Assembly (NCBI RefSeq): GCF_013004065.1
Contig: NZ_CP053084.1
Location: 248,001 to 312,000, forward strand
Length of the DNA stretch: 64,000 nt
DNA from: Limnobacter sp. SAORIC-580
GTDB taxonomy: Bacteria; Pseudomonadota; Gammaproteobacteria; Burkholderiales; Burkholderiaceae_B
Reading direction: 5' to 3'
Part shown: positions 35,820-45,330 of the stretch, piece after piece
Position numbering within the stretch: the first letter of the stretch is position 1
Layout: each line of letters begins with the position of its first letter
Notes under the pieces: generated by a model
Database searches by the model: none
What the model saw: the letters and a program-made list of their open reading frames with translations, nothing else
What the model was told of the DNA's origin: nothing
Made by a program: the position numbers and the translations under genes

Positions 35820-36731
35820 ATGAAACTTACCGACCTGAACTTCCACCACTTGCGCTATTTCTGGATGGTGGCCAACACCGGCAGCCTGACAGCGGCGGCC
35901 GAACGGCTTGGGCTGCGCGCACAAACGCTTTCAAGCCAAATTACCCAGTTGGAGCAAACTTTGGGGCGGGCTTTGTTTCAGCCAGTGGGGCGGGGTTTGG
36001 GGCTGACCGAGGCGGGGCGAATTGCTTTGCGCTATGCCGACCAAATTTTTCAGCTGGGCGAGCAAATGGCCGAAAGCCTAGGCGACGAGCAACTGGATTA
36101 CACACTGCGTTTGTCGGTGGGCATTGCCGATGCCTTGCCCAAAACAGTGTCGTTTCACATGATTGAGCCCATTCTGGGCATGCAGCGCCCTGTGCGGCTG
36201 GTGTGCCACGAGGGTCGGTTCGAGGCCCTGTGTTCGGAGCTTGTGCAACACAGCGTGGATGTGGTGTTGGCTGAGCGCCCAGGCGGGCAGGGCACTGCAC
36301 ACTTGCAGGTGGCCAAGTTGCTGACTTACCCGGTGCGAATTTTTGCAAGCCCGGATTTGAAACAGAAGTACGAGGCGAACTTTCCACAAAGCTTGCAACA
36401 CGCGCCTTTCCTGATGCCATCGCGCAACAACGTGTTGCGGCTGAAGCTGGAGCACTGGCTGGAAAGTGTGGGCGTGGAGGTGACGGTGGTAGGGGAGTTC
36501 GACGACCTCGCCTTGCTGGAAACGTTTGGCCGGGCTGGCTTGGGATTATTTGCCGTACCCGCCATGCTGATTGAAGACGTGGTGCGCGACCACACCGTGG
36601 TGCACATGGGCGATGCACAGGGTGTGGTTGAAGATTTTTTTGCATTCACCCACCCGCGCAACTTGAACCACCCTGCCTTGAAGCTGCTATTTAACGTCAA
36701 CCCCAATACAAACCCGAATCGCTCCGATTAA
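35820..36731 (+). CDS. nhaR: LysR-family regulator of the NhaR type
   Basis: DNA-binding transcriptional regulator of 303 residues. The N-terminal helix-turn-helix (NFHHLRYFWMVANTGSLTAAAERL, then TLSSQITQLEQTLGRALFQ and GRGLGLTEAGRIALRYADQIF) is closer to NhaR than to generic LysR proteins; the FHHLxYFW start and YADxIF are typical. NhaR in E. coli activates the Na+/H+ antiporter gene nhaA in response to Na+. No antiporter gene lies beside it here, so the target is unknown. It is divergent from the HPF-like gene, with 107 bp between starts. Confidence 0.85.
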   Translation: MKLTDLNFHHLRYFWMVANTGSLTAAAERLGLRAQTLSSQITQLEQTLGRALFQPVGRGLGLTEAGRIALRYADQIFQLGEQMAESLGDEQLDYTLRLSVGIADALPKTVSFHMIEPILGMQRPVRLVCHEGRFEALCSELVQHSVDVVLAERPGGQGTAHLQVAKLLTYPVRIFASPDLKQKYEANFPQSLQHAPFLMPSRNNVLRLKLEHWLESVGVEVTVVGEFDDLALLETFGRAGLGLFAVPAMLIEDVVRDHTVVHMGDAQGVVEDFFAFTHPRNLNHPALKLLFNVNPNTNPNRSD

Positions 36732-36796
36732 ACGCTTGCAGTACACTGCGACCTTCCCTGTCACTTCCCAGTTATTTTCCTGTACGGCGGCCTTCT

Positions 36797-37669
36797 ATGT
36801 TTTTGCGCATTGTTGCGGTTATTTTTCCGGTGTTTGCGGTGGTGGCCCTTGGGTATTGGTATGGGCGGGTGAAAAAACCCGACATGAAATTTGCCAACCA
36901 GCTGAACATGGAAATTTTTGTGCCGGCGCTGGTGTTCTCGGCCTTGGCCAGCAAGTCGTTTGAAATTGAATCGTATTGGTTGCTGGCTGTGGGTGGTGCC
37001 ATTGTGGTGTTGGGTTCAGGTTTGTTGGCATGGCCTGTGGGCCGTTTGTTGGGAATTGATAGCCGAATTTTTGTGCCTCCCATGATGTTCAACAACTCCG
37101 GCAACATGGGCTTGCCACTGGCCATTCTGGCATTTGGTGAGGAGGCCTTGCCCGCTGCGGTGATGCTGTTTTTGGTGGGCAATACGCTGCATTACTCGTT
37201 GGGCACCTGGATGATGAGCCCCAATGCGCGCATTTTGATGTTGTGGAAAGAGCCCGTGATTGCCGCGTCCATTGCAGGTTTGCTGGTCAGTGTGCTGAAA
37301 ATTGAAGTGTGGGCGCCCCTGTATTTTGCAATCGACATGGTGGGCGATGTGTCCATTCCACTGCTGCTGTTTTCATTGGGGGTTCGCCTAACGCAAGCCG
37401 ATTTTTCGGATGTAAAGCTGGGCGTAATTGGCGGTGTACTGTGCCCACTCACAGGGCTGATTTTCGCGGCCCTGTGTGTGTGGTTGCTGCCTTTAAGCCC
37501 CGAGCACACCGCCATGTTGATTGTTTTCGGTGCCTTGCCACCAGCAGTGCTCAGTTTTGTGTTTGCCGAGAAATACGGCCTTCAGCCTCAACGGGTGGCG
37601 TCACTGGTGATGATGGGGAACCTGATGAGCCTCATCTTCGTGCCGATGGCCCTGTATTGGGTACTGTGA
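36797..37669 (+). CDS. AEC family transporter
   Basis: Inner-membrane carrier of 290 residues with about ten predicted helices, of the auxin efflux carrier family (AEC). Features: N-terminal VIFPVFAVVALGYWYGR, the conserved MMFNNSGNMGLPLAILAFGEEAL in the fourth to fifth helix region, and the C-terminal VFGALPPAVLSFVFAEKYG with the family's PPA kink. Members move small organic acids or unknown metabolites. The substrate cannot be told. It follows the NhaR-type gene by 65 bp in the same direction. Its last 69 bases overlap a convergent gene. Confidence 0.92.
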   Translation: MFLRIVAVIFPVFAVVALGYWYGRVKKPDMKFANQLNMEIFVPALVFSALASKSFEIESYWLLAVGGAIVVLGSGLLAWPVGRLLGIDSRIFVPPMMFNNSGNMGLPLAILAFGEEALPAAVMLFLVGNTLHYSLGTWMMSPNARILMLWKEPVIAASIAGLLVSVLKIEVWAPLYFAIDMVGDVSIPLLLFSLGVRLTQADFSDVKLGVIGGVLCPLTGLIFAALCVWLLPLSPEHTAMLIVFGALPPAVLSFVFAEKYGLQPQRVASLVMMGNLMSLIFVPMALYWVL

Positions 37670-39559
37670 ACCATTGCCCGGGCTGGGCATGCTCACCCAC
37701 ACCCGTTCACTTCTCGGCAGGCGCAAGGTGGCATTGGCCAGCAGGTCGGGGTATTGGGCCAGGTCAATGACCAGCCTTTCCTTTCGTGGGTCGTTGTAAA
37801 CATGGCCCAGTGTGGGCCCGGTTCGCATGCCCAAGGCGGTGAACTCGGGTGTTTTCATCCACAGGCCCAGTGGCAACAATTCCATGGTGTTGTAAATTTC
37901 GCCAATTTTTTCAGCTGGCAATGTGCCCACATGCACTTGCAGGTAAGGCCCCAGCGGCGAACGCAGTACGGTTTTAACGGCTCGCAGTTCGGTGCTTAAT
38001 TGCAGTGGGGGCAGTGCGCTGCCCAAGGCAATGCGAATGGTGTTGTCTTGCAGCTTGACTGCGGTCTCGTCAATTTTGATAAAGCTGCTGAGTTTTAACC
38101 CGGCGTAATCAATCAGCGGCAGCATGGACAGGCCAAATAGGCGCACTTCGGCGGGTGTGAATTCCAGGTGCTGTTTGTCGCTTGAAATAAGCAATGGGCC
38201 GCTGAGTTTGGCAGGCAACCAGAATAGCGGTATGCCAAAAATTTCAGGTTTCACTTGCAGCGAAAGCTGCAAATGAGGCTCGCCAATGGTGGTGTTGACT
38301 TGTCGAATTGGGCTGCCCTCGAAGTTGAACAATGCTTTGTTCATCAGGGTATTCATGGCGGCTTCGCTCAGCGAAATCTCGCCCACATGCACGGTTTGTT
38401 TGGCGGTCGGCAGTTGGCCAAGGTCGGTGGATTGAGTGCTGGCCAACAGTTTTTCAACACGCAGTTCAATCCCCTCGCGGGACAGCAGCGTGGCATGGTG
38501 CACCGCCAGGGTCACTGCCTCTTGAGCAGAATTCAAACCTTCAAGTTGGGCAATCGCAGCCTCTCCAGTGTTGAGCAAGGCCGTTTCAGCGGGGTTGAGC
38601 AGCCCTTCCTGGGCGCTGATCCACAGGGCACCGTCGGTGCGAAGCTGCACGGTGCTGGTGCTGATTAAACTGTTCAAATCGTGCAGTGCAATGGGCAAGC
38701 TGCCATTGCTGATGCCTGTGACCAAGGTGGGCTGGCCAGCCAGCACCATGCCTGCAGCACGTAATTCACCGCCGTGGGTGTACACAAAATTAGCGGGACA
38801 ATCGGCTTTGCAATAAAAGGGGGGTGCCGGGTTGGCCTGGCCCAATAACACGGTGACTTCCCCTTGCCCCAATTGCACGGCATTCAGTTCGAAAGAAAGT
38901 TTGGGGGCGGGTAGCACTTGATCAAGCCGAAGCACCATGGCCTGACCTTGCAAAGCCACGGCCTTTGATTTCATGTCGATCAGCGATTGCAACTGAATAT
39001 TGGTGGCCAGCAAGGCTTTGTACAGGGGTACGCCTGCTACCTTCAAGGTGCGCGGGGTGAGGGTAATTTCCCCTGCATTGGCCACGGCGGGTGTGCCTTC
39101 CATGGTGAATGGAATCCAAAAACCCAGCCTTTTAATATCGCCGGTAATCAGCATGCCGTCAGTTTGCGTGGTCACCTGCTTGATTCGCAAAGGCGCCTCG
39201 CTGGCTTGCAGTTCTGCCTGCACAAGTGCCTGCAATACGCTGTCGGCAATTCGAAGGTGCGCATGGTCCACGTTCACTTCATAGGCCGCCAGGTTTTCGA
39301 GCGAAACAGGGGTGTTGGGCTGTGCGGCGGCAAGCGTGCCGTGCAAGCTTTGAATATCGAATCGAATGTTGTTTGCCAAGGCCAGCCGGCTGTTGCGCAC
39401 CTGTACCAAGGCCTGTTCGCTGGGCTGCCAGGTGTTTGGAAGCGAAATGCGCCAGTCCTGAACCTTTTCCAGTGTGTCGGCCCACGCATTGGGGGCCATG
39501 TACAGGGTGAATGCAGCAAATGCGAGGGTCGCCAACAGGCGTGCTTGACGCTTCATCAC
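37601..39559 (-). CDS. Large exported protein of unknown function (652 aa)
   Basis: I do not recognise the family. A signal peptide (residues 1-27, cleavage near AWA) leads to a periplasmic or outer-membrane-facing protein of about 625 residues with long beta-rich alternation (ISLPNTWQPSEQALVQVRNSRLALANNIRFDIQSLHG; FWIPFTMEGTPAVANAGEITLTP). Segments such as GDIKRLGFWIPF and LSGPLLISSDKQHLEF recall AsmA/TamB-like or DUF748-like lipid-interacting repeats, but this is a weak impression. Two Cys (CKADC, about residue 247) could form a disulfide. The last 23 residues, His-rich, are read antisense to the end of the AEC gene. Confidence 0.75.
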   Translation of the reverse strand: MMKRQARLLATLAFAAFTLYMAPNAWADTLEKVQDWRISLPNTWQPSEQALVQVRNSRLALANNIRFDIQSLHGTLAAAQPNTPVSLENLAAYEVNVDHAHLRIADSVLQALVQAELQASEAPLRIKQVTTQTDGMLITGDIKRLGFWIPFTMEGTPAVANAGEITLTPRTLKVAGVPLYKALLATNIQLQSLIDMKSKAVALQGQAMVLRLDQVLPAPKLSFELNAVQLGQGEVTVLLGQANPAPPFYCKADCPANFVYTHGGELRAAGMVLAGQPTLVTGISNGSLPIALHDLNSLISTSTVQLRTDGALWISAQEGLLNPAETALLNTGEAAIAQLEGLNSAQEAVTLAVHHATLLSREGIELRVEKLLASTQSTDLGQLPTAKQTVHVGEISLSEAAMNTLMNKALFNFEGSPIRQVNTTIGEPHLQLSLQVKPEIFGIPLFWLPAKLSGPLLISSDKQHLEFTPAEVRLFGLSMLPLIDYAGLKLSSFIKIDETAVKLQDNTIRIALGSALPPLQLSTELRAVKTVLRSPLGPYLQVHVGTLPAEKIGEIYNTMELLPLGLWMKTPEFTALGMRTGPTLGHVYNDPRKERLVIDLAQYPDLLANATLRLPRSERVWVSMPSPGNGSQYPIQGHRHEDEAHQVPHHHQ

Positions 39560-39635
39560 GGTCGGTTAGAGTGAATTTGGGGTGGAGTGTAGCCGGATGT
39601 GGCTGTTTTTACTGGAATTGTAGTTCTAGGTGTTG

Positions 39636-40244
39636 TTATTTGGGTTTGTAGCCCCACACCTCGTTCAAGCGGTTTTCGCGGCCACAGGTGGTTTTGTAAT
39701 ACTGATAGCGCAAGGGGTTTTTGCGATAAAAGTCTTGGTGATATTCCTCGGCCACATAAAAGGTTTGGGCGGCTTCAACCGTGGTGTAAATGGTTTTGAA
39801 TTTGCCGGTACCCAGCAATTGTTCCTTGCTTTGTTTGGCCTCGCGGTGCTGTTGTTCGTTCAGGTAAAAAATAGCTGATCGGTATTGTTCGCCCACATCG
39901 CAGAATTGCCGGTTTTCAACGGTGGGGTCAATATTGGTCCAAAAGGCTTTCAACAGGGTGCTATAGTTGATTTGCCGGGGGTCGTATTGCACCCGCACCA
40001 CTTCAACATGGCCGGTGTTGCCTTGGCTCACCTGCTCGTAGGTGGGGGAGGCAGTGCGCCCGCCGGTATAACCGGAATCAACCGATTTCACGCCCCTGAT
40101 TTTTTCAAATGCTTCCTCCATGCACCAAAAGCAGCCGCCTGCGAATATGGCCTGTTCAAGTTGCTTGGCGTGCGCCAGGGGCAAAAAGCCTGAAAGCCCC
40201 AACAACAAAGTTGCAGTGTTACGCGACCAAACCACCCAAGCCAT
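39636..40244 (-). CDS. msrA: Peptide methionine sulfoxide reductase MsrA, probably exported
   Basis: Reduces methionine-S-sulfoxide in proteins. The catalytic motif GGCFWCMEEAFEK is intact, with the resolving-Cys region near the C-terminal TTCGRENRLNEVWGY. Length is 202 residues. Unlike cytosolic MsrA it has an N-terminal signal-like stretch (TATLLLGLSGFLPLAHA, about residues 10-26) before the core, so periplasmic location is likely. ATG 40244 begins the signal. The gene is divergent from rlhA with 116 bp between starts. Confidence 0.94.
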   Translation of the reverse strand: MAWVVWSRNTATLLLGLSGFLPLAHAKQLEQAIFAGGCFWCMEEAFEKIRGVKSVDSGYTGGRTASPTYEQVSQGNTGHVEVVRVQYDPRQINYSTLLKAFWTNIDPTVENRQFCDVGEQYRSAIFYLNEQQHREAKQSKEQLLGTGKFKTIYTTVEAAQTFYVAEEYHQDFYRKNPLRYQYYKTTCGRENRLNEVWGYKPK

Positions 40245-40360
40245 GCAAGTACTCCTTGTGCAACATTCAAACTGATTGTGATGCCAACCACGGTTTTGCT
40301 TTCAATCAGACCCGCTTTTTGAAATAATGTTCACCCCTTGCCAGAAATATCAGTGAAATC

Positions 40361-42358
40361 ATGAGTTTGTTGCCACACGAGTTGGAATTGCTAGCCCCCG
40401 CACGCGACGTTGAAATTGGTCGCCAGGCTATTTTGCACGGCGCAGACGCGATTTACCTGGGTGGGCCAGTGTTCGGCGCGCGGGCCAATGCGGCCAACTC
40501 GGTGGCTGATATTGCAAAGCTGGTGGAGTTTGCCCACCGCTACCACGCACGTATTTTCACCACCATCAACACCATTCTTCACGATGCAGAGCTTGAAGAA
40601 GCCCGCAAACTGGTGTGGCAGTTGTACGACGCAGGTGTGGATGCGCTGATTATTCAGGACATGGGTTTGCTCGAGATGGATTTGCCCCCCATTCAACTGC
40701 ATGCCAGCACGCAGTGCGACATTCGCACTGTGGAAAAAGCAAAGTTTTTGGCTGACAGCGGATTTTCGCAATTGGTATTGGCGCGCGAGTTGACCGTTGA
40801 AGAAATTACCGCCGTGCATGCGGCGGTGGGCAATTCCGCCACCATCGAATATTTCATTCACGGCGCCTTGTGCGTGGCTTTTTCGGGGCAGTGTTACATT
40901 AGCCATGCTGAAACTGGCCGCAGTGCCAACCGTGGGGATTGTTCGCAGGCCTGCCGCCTGCCCTACACGCTGACCGATCAAAGCGGTGCTGTGGTGGCCT
41001 TTGACAAACATTTGTTGTCGATGAAAGACAACAACCAAAGTGGCAACCTGGAGCATTTGATTGATGCGGGTGTGCGTTCTTTCAAAATTGAAGGGCGCTA
41101 CAAAGACATGGCCTATGTGAAAAACATTACGGCCCACTACCGAATTTTGCTGGACGAGATCATGGAGCAGCGCGGCGAGTTTACCCGCGCGTCCAGTGGC
41201 ACCACCCGCCACTATTTCAGGCCCGACCCCGACCGCAACTTTCACCGTGGCTCAACCGATTACTTTGCCAGCGGCCGGAAAATTGACATTGGCGCGTTCG
41301 ATTCACCCAAGTTCATTGGCCAGCCGATTGGCCATGTGGTGGCCGTGAACGACAAAAGTATTGATATACAAACCAGCGACGAACTGAACAACGGCGATGG
41401 CCTGAATTTCATGCGCAAACGGGAAGTGGTGGGCTTGCATGTGAACCGCGCCGAGAAGGTGTTTAGCAAGGGCGTGCACAGCAAAGGCGACGGACAGGCG
41501 GTTTACCGCGTTTTCCCGAAAGACCCGATCAACAGTTATGGTGGCCTGAAAGCAGGTTTGCCCATGCACCGCAACCGCGACCATGCCTGGGACATGGCGT
41601 TGACCAGGGAAAGTGCCGAACGCCGCATTGGTGTGTGGCTAACCTTGACCGAGTGGATGGAGGGCGATGTACTGAAGGGCTTGCAATTGAGCTTGACCGA
41701 CGAAGATGGGATTGCCACCACCGCGCAAGTTGACATGAAGCTGGAACAGGCCAAGCAGCCCGACACTGCCGTGGACAGCATTAAAACCCACCTGGGCAAG
41801 TTGGGCGGCACCGATTATTCGGCTTTGGGTTTGAATGTGCATTTAAGCCAACCCTGGTTTGTGCCCGCCAGTACCTTGAATGGCATGCGCCGTGAGGCGA
41901 TTGAAGCCTTGAATGCCGCGCGAATTGCTGCCTGGCAACGCCCGCTGCGCAAGGAGCCTGTGCAGCCTTATGTGGAATACCCGGAAAAGTCGTTAAGCTT
42001 CCTGGCCAATGTTTACAACGACAAAGCGCGCGAATTTTACAAAAAACATGGTGTGCAGATGATTGCTGCTGCTTATGAGGCGCATGAGGAAGCTGGTGAG
42101 GTTCCTGTCATGATCACCAAGCATTGTCTGCGATTTTCGTTTAATTTGTGCCCAAAACAAGCCAAAGGCGTGAAAGGTGTTCAGGGTCAGGTGAAGGCCG
42201 AGCCCATGGTGCTGGTCAATGGTGATCAAAAGTACACCCTGAAATTCGATTGTAAACCCTGTGAAATGCACATCATGGGTAAAATGCGCAAAGACATTTT
42301 CAACAGCCCGCCCCCCTCGGTGGTGCCGATCACTTTCATGAAGCGCAAGCCAGCGTGA
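40361..42358 (+). CDS. rlhA: 23S rRNA 5-hydroxycytidine synthase RlhA (peptidase U32 family, YdcP)
   Basis: U32-family protein of 665 residues, the length of E. coli RlhA (YdcP), which hydroxylates C2501 of 23S rRNA. N-terminal core LLAPARDVEIGRQAILHGADAIYLGG is the U32 hallmark; a Cys set for an iron-sulfur cluster is visible in HGALCVAFSGQCYIS, GDCSQACRLPY and the C-terminal CLRFSFNLCPKQ plus CKPCEMH. The C-terminal extension distinguishes it from the shorter U32 proteins UbiU/UbiV and TrhP. Assignment to RlhA rests on length and domain layout. Confidence 0.88.
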   Translation: MSLLPHELELLAPARDVEIGRQAILHGADAIYLGGPVFGARANAANSVADIAKLVEFAHRYHARIFTTINTILHDAELEEARKLVWQLYDAGVDALIIQDMGLLEMDLPPIQLHASTQCDIRTVEKAKFLADSGFSQLVLARELTVEEITAVHAAVGNSATIEYFIHGALCVAFSGQCYISHAETGRSANRGDCSQACRLPYTLTDQSGAVVAFDKHLLSMKDNNQSGNLEHLIDAGVRSFKIEGRYKDMAYVKNITAHYRILLDEIMEQRGEFTRASSGTTRHYFRPDPDRNFHRGSTDYFASGRKIDIGAFDSPKFIGQPIGHVVAVNDKSIDIQTSDELNNGDGLNFMRKREVVGLHVNRAEKVFSKGVHSKGDGQAVYRVFPKDPINSYGGLKAGLPMHRNRDHAWDMALTRESAERRIGVWLTLTEWMEGDVLKGLQLSLTDEDGIATTAQVDMKLEQAKQPDTAVDSIKTHLGKLGGTDYSALGLNVHLSQPWFVPASTLNGMRREAIEALNAARIAAWQRPLRKEPVQPYVEYPEKSLSFLANVYNDKAREFYKKHGVQMIAAAYEAHEEAGEVPVMITKHCLRFSFNLCPKQAKGVKGVQGQVKAEPMVLVNGDQKYTLKFDCKPCEMHIMGKMRKDIFNSPPPSVVPITFMKRKPA

Positions 42359-42379
42359 GCGTTTAACCACGTTTCCGTG

Positions 42380-42415
42380 CCGTGATATTCGATTTCACGG
42401 GTACGTCAAATTTTT
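42380..42415 (+). terminator. Weak hairpin between rlhA and pstC
   Basis: Stem CCGTGA / TCACGG with a nine-base loop, followed nine bases later by a five-T run that merges into the Pho box. Possibly the rlhA terminator; the stem is short. Confidence 0.35.
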
Positions 42416-42435
42416 GTCATTTATTTGTCATAATT
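42414..42435 (+). promoter_or_regulatory. Pho box upstream of pstC
   Basis: Two direct repeats with exact 11-base spacing, TTGTCATTTAT (42414-42424) and TTGTCATAATT (42425-42435), matching the PhoB consensus of seven-base CTGTCAT-like halves separated by four A/T-rich bases. The site lies about 58 bases before the pstC ATG and has the right orientation. It predicts induction of pstCAB by PhoB under phosphate limitation; the phoB gene itself is not in the window. Confidence 0.85.
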
Positions 42436-42492
42436 CTTGGATAACCTTGTAATTCTGCGTGAAACTTTCTGCTGGATTAATTACTTATTAAT

Positions 42493-43443
42493 ATGTCCGA
42501 TACTTCGACGATCAAGGCCCCGGCCAAACGGGGCGACGCCATCTTCGGCGTATTAACCAGCGGTGCATCTGTTTTCACATTGTTGATGCTGGGTGGAATC
42601 ATTGCCTCTTTGGTGGTCGCTTCATGGCCCACCATCACCGCATTTGGTTTTGACTTCCTGTTCACCGCCAACTGGGACCCCCCCATCGACGAGTACGGTG
42701 CCCTGGTTCCCATTTACGGTACTTTGGTTACTTCGTTTATCGCATTGATCATCGCTGTGCCCATCAGTTTTGGTATTGCATTGTTCCTCACCGAACTGTC
42801 CCCGCCTTGGTTGCGTCGCCCATTGGGAACAGCGATTGAGTTGCTGGCTGCGGTGCCTTCAATTGTTTACGGCATGTGGGGCTTATTGGTTTTTGCGCCT
42901 ATTTTTGCGAAATACGTTCAGGCGCCCTTGAATGCAACCGTGGGCGAGATCCCTGTGATCGGCGCACTGTTCTCAGGCCCGCCAATCGGCATTGGCTTGC
43001 TCACTGCTGGTGTTGTTCTTGCGATCATGATCATCCCCTACATTGCCGCTGTGATGCGCGATGTGTTTGAGGTGACCCCGATCATGTTGAAGGAAGCTGG
43101 TTATGGCATGGGTTGCACTACCTGGGAAGTGGTCTGGAAAATTGTGCTTCCCCACACCAAAGTGGGTGTGATTGGCGGCATCATGTTGGGCTTGGGTCGT
43201 GCGCTGGGTGAAACCATGGCTGTGACTTTCGTGATTGGTAACACCAACTATTTGAATGACATTTCCCTGTTCTCTCCCGGCAACAGCATTACCTCCGCCT
43301 TGGCCAACGAGTTCGCTGAAGCAGATGCAGGCTTGCACACTTCCGCCTTGATGGAATTGGGCCTGGTGTTGTTTGTGATCACGTTCTTTGTGTTGGTGGC
43401 ATCGAAGTTGTTGCTGGCCAGACTGTCGAGCAACGGGAGATAA
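42493..43443 (+). CDS. pstC: Phosphate ABC transporter permease PstC
   Basis: Inner-membrane subunit of the high-affinity phosphate importer PstSCAB, 316 residues with six main helices. The cytoplasmic EAA loop that docks PstB is present: [21 protein letters not shown], followed by [18 protein letters not shown], the family's GxGRAxGETMA motif with the Arg and Glu needed for phosphate transport. It starts at ATG 42493 behind the Pho box. pstA follows after three bases. Confidence 0.96.
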   Translation: MSDTSTIKAPAKRGDAIFGVLTSGASVFTLLMLGGIIASLVVASWPTITAFGFDFLFTANWDPPIDEYGALVPIYGTLVTSFIALIIAVPISFGIALFLTELSPPWLRRPLGTAIELLAAVPSIVYGMWGLLVFAPIFAKYVQAPLNATVGEIPVIGALFSGPPIGIGLLTAGVVLAIMIIPYIAAVMRDVFEVTPIMLKEAGYGMGCTTWEVVWKIVLPHTKVGVIGGIMLGLGRALGETMAVTFVIGNTNYLNDISLFSPGNSITSALANEFAEADAGLHTSALMELGLVLFVITFFVLVASKLLLARLSSNGR

Positions 43444-43446
43444 ACC

Positions 43447-44364
43447 ATGAGTAGCATTTACACCGACCCGACCTCCATGCCAAAAGAAAACGCAGTCACC
43501 ACAGTGGCCACCGATGAGAAAATGCGCATCAAAATGCAGTCCAAGCGAAAGCTGCTGAACACCGTGGCATTGACCTTGTCTTTGGCGGCAATGGCTTTTG
43601 GATTGTTCTGGTTGATCTGGATTCTGTACACCACTGTAACATTGGGTATTAGTGGCTTGTCTGCACAGTTGTTTACCGAGATGACGCCACCGCCCAATGC
43701 GGAGGGTGGTGGTTTGGCCAATGCCATTATGGGCACCTTGCTGATGGTGGGTTTTGCCACATTGTTTGCTACACCCTTGGGTATTCTGGCGGGTGTTCAT
43801 CTGGCGGAATCCAGGAAAGACAACAAACTGGCAATATCGGTGCGCTTCTTCAACGACATTTTGTTGTCGGCGCCTTCAATCGTGATTGGTCTGTTTGTTT
43901 ACGCCGTGATGGTTCGACCCATGGGGCATTTTTCAGCTTGGGCGGGTGTAGTTGCACTGGGCTTAATTCAGATTCCAATCGTGATTCGCACCACCGAGAA
44001 CATGTTGCGCCTGGTGCCTGACGCTTTGCGCGAAGCGGCTTTCGCCTTGGGTACGCCCAAGTGGAAAATGGTGATGGCTATTACTGTGAAGGCAAGCTAT
44101 GCGGGTATCTTGACGGGCATTTTGTTGGGTGTTGCGCGTATTGCCGGTGAAACTGCACCGTTGTTGTTTACAGCACTGTCGAACCAGTTCTGGAACAGCG
44201 ACATGATGAAGCCTATGGCGAACCTGCCTGTGATTATTTTCAACTTTGCACTTAGCCCGTTTACAAACTGGCAAGAGCTTGCGTGGGCGGGCGTGTTCCT
44301 GATCACCGCAGGTGTGCTGGTGTTGAACATTATCGCGCGTTCGCTGCTGAAGAACTCGAAATAA
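43447..44364 (+). CDS. pstA: Phosphate ABC transporter permease PstA
   Basis: Second membrane subunit of the phosphate importer, 305 residues. An N-terminal cytoplasmic tail of about 40 residues precedes six helices. Family motifs: [19 protein letters not shown] (EAA loop) and [17 protein letters not shown] (the ARxxGETAP motif). Starts three bases after the pstC stop and ends 22 bases before pstB, so a single transcript is likely. Confidence 0.96.
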   Translation: MSSIYTDPTSMPKENAVTTVATDEKMRIKMQSKRKLLNTVALTLSLAAMAFGLFWLIWILYTTVTLGISGLSAQLFTEMTPPPNAEGGGLANAIMGTLLMVGFATLFATPLGILAGVHLAESRKDNKLAISVRFFNDILLSAPSIVIGLFVYAVMVRPMGHFSAWAGVVALGLIQIPIVIRTTENMLRLVPDALREAAFALGTPKWKMVMAITVKASYAGILTGILLGVARIAGETAPLLFTALSNQFWNSDMMKPMANLPVIIFNFALSPFTNWQELAWAGVFLITAGVLVLNIIARSLLKNSK

Positions 44365-44386
44365 CTGACCTTTGAAGGCCCAGACC

Positions 44387-45163
44387 ATGTCTACGATTGA
44401 CGTTGAAGAAAAGATCAAACTTGAAGTAAAAAACCTGAATTTCTATTACGGCGCATTTCATGCATTGAAATCGGTCAATTTGAGCATCCCTGAAAAGAAG
44501 GTGACCGCTTTCATCGGCCCTTCTGGATGCGGCAAGTCTACTTTGCTTCGCGTGTTCAACAAGATGTTCGCTTTGTACCCGGAACAGCGCGCTGAAGGTG
44601 AAATCTTGATGGATGGTGAAAACCTGCTGACCAGCAAGAAAGACATCGCCTTGATTCGCTCCAAGATTGGCATGGTGTTCCAAAAACCCACCCCGTTCCC
44701 AATGTCGATTTATGAAAACATTGCTTTCGGTGTTCGCCTGTTTGAGAAATTGTCCAAAGGCGAGATGGAAGAGCGCGTGGAGTGGGCGTTGACCAAAGCT
44801 GCTTTGTGGAAAGAAGTGAAAGACAAATTGCATCAAAGCGGCAATGGTTTGTCAGGCGGTCAGCAGCAGCGTTTGTGCATAGCCCGTGGTATCGCGATCA
44901 AGCCTGAAATTTTGTTGCTGGATGAGCCCTGCTCAGCCCTGGACCCGATTTCTACGGCCAGTATTGAAGAGTTGATTACCGAGCTGAAAGAAGACTATAC
45001 CGTGGTGATCGTGACCCACAATATGCAGCAGGCGGCACGGGTTTCTGATTACACGGCCTATATGTATCTTGGTGAACTAATTGAGTTTGGCGTGACTGAT
45101 CAAATTTTCTTGAAACCCAAAAAGCAGGAAACAGAGAACTACATTACAGGCCGATTTGGCTAA
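44387..45163 (+). CDS. pstB: Phosphate ABC transporter ATP-binding protein PstB
   Basis: ATPase of the phosphate importer, 258 residues. Walker [13 protein letters not shown], signature [15 protein letters not shown] and Walker [14 protein letters not shown] are intact, and the family-typical [23 protein letters not shown] follows. I chose ATG 44387 (MSTIDVEE); a TTG 15 bases upstream would add five residues. Unlike most relatives, phoU does not follow; a terminator and pstS come next. Confidence 0.97.
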   Translation: MSTIDVEEKIKLEVKNLNFYYGAFHALKSVNLSIPEKKVTAFIGPSGCGKSTLLRVFNKMFALYPEQRAEGEILMDGENLLTSKKDIALIRSKIGMVFQKPTPFPMSIYENIAFGVRLFEKLSKGEMEERVEWALTKAALWKEVKDKLHQSGNGLSGGQQQRLCIARGIAIKPEILLLDEPCSALDPISTASIEELITELKEDYTVVIVTHNMQQAARVSDYTAYMYLGELIEFGVTDQIFLKPKKQETENYITGRFG

Positions 45164-45210
45164 GTAACTTGCGAACCGGCTAGTTGCCAAGTATTTGAAT
45201 TGTTTACAAG

Positions 45211-45244
45211 AAAACCACATTTGGCATGTCAAATGTGGTTTTTT
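45211..45244 (+). terminator. Terminator after pstB
   Basis: Perfect stem AAAACCACATTTG / CAAATGTGGTTTT with a six-base loop, ending in a run of six T. It separates the pstCAB transcript from pstS. Confidence 0.9.
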
Positions 45245-45257
45245 GGCATTTATGTGA

Positions 45258-45290
45258 TTGCCTTATTTCTGTCATGATTCTGAAATATTT
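45258..45290 (+). promoter_or_regulatory. Probable Pho box upstream of pstS
   Basis: One good half-site CTGTCATGATT (45269-45279) flanked at 11-base spacing by weaker units TTGCCTTATTT (45258-45268) and CTGAAATATTT (45280-45290). It ends 40 bases before the pstS ATG and lies just after the pstB terminator, giving pstS its own phosphate-controlled promoter. Confidence 0.65.
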
Positions 45291-45330
45291 GTTAGGCACT
45301 ATAGCTTTACTTTAATAAGTGAGGTGAAAA

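Noticed and set aside
36797..37669. nhaA-like antiporter as the target gene of the NhaR-type regulator
   Set aside because: The adjacent membrane protein is an AEC-family carrier (MMFNNSGNMGLP motif), not a Na+/H+ antiporter.
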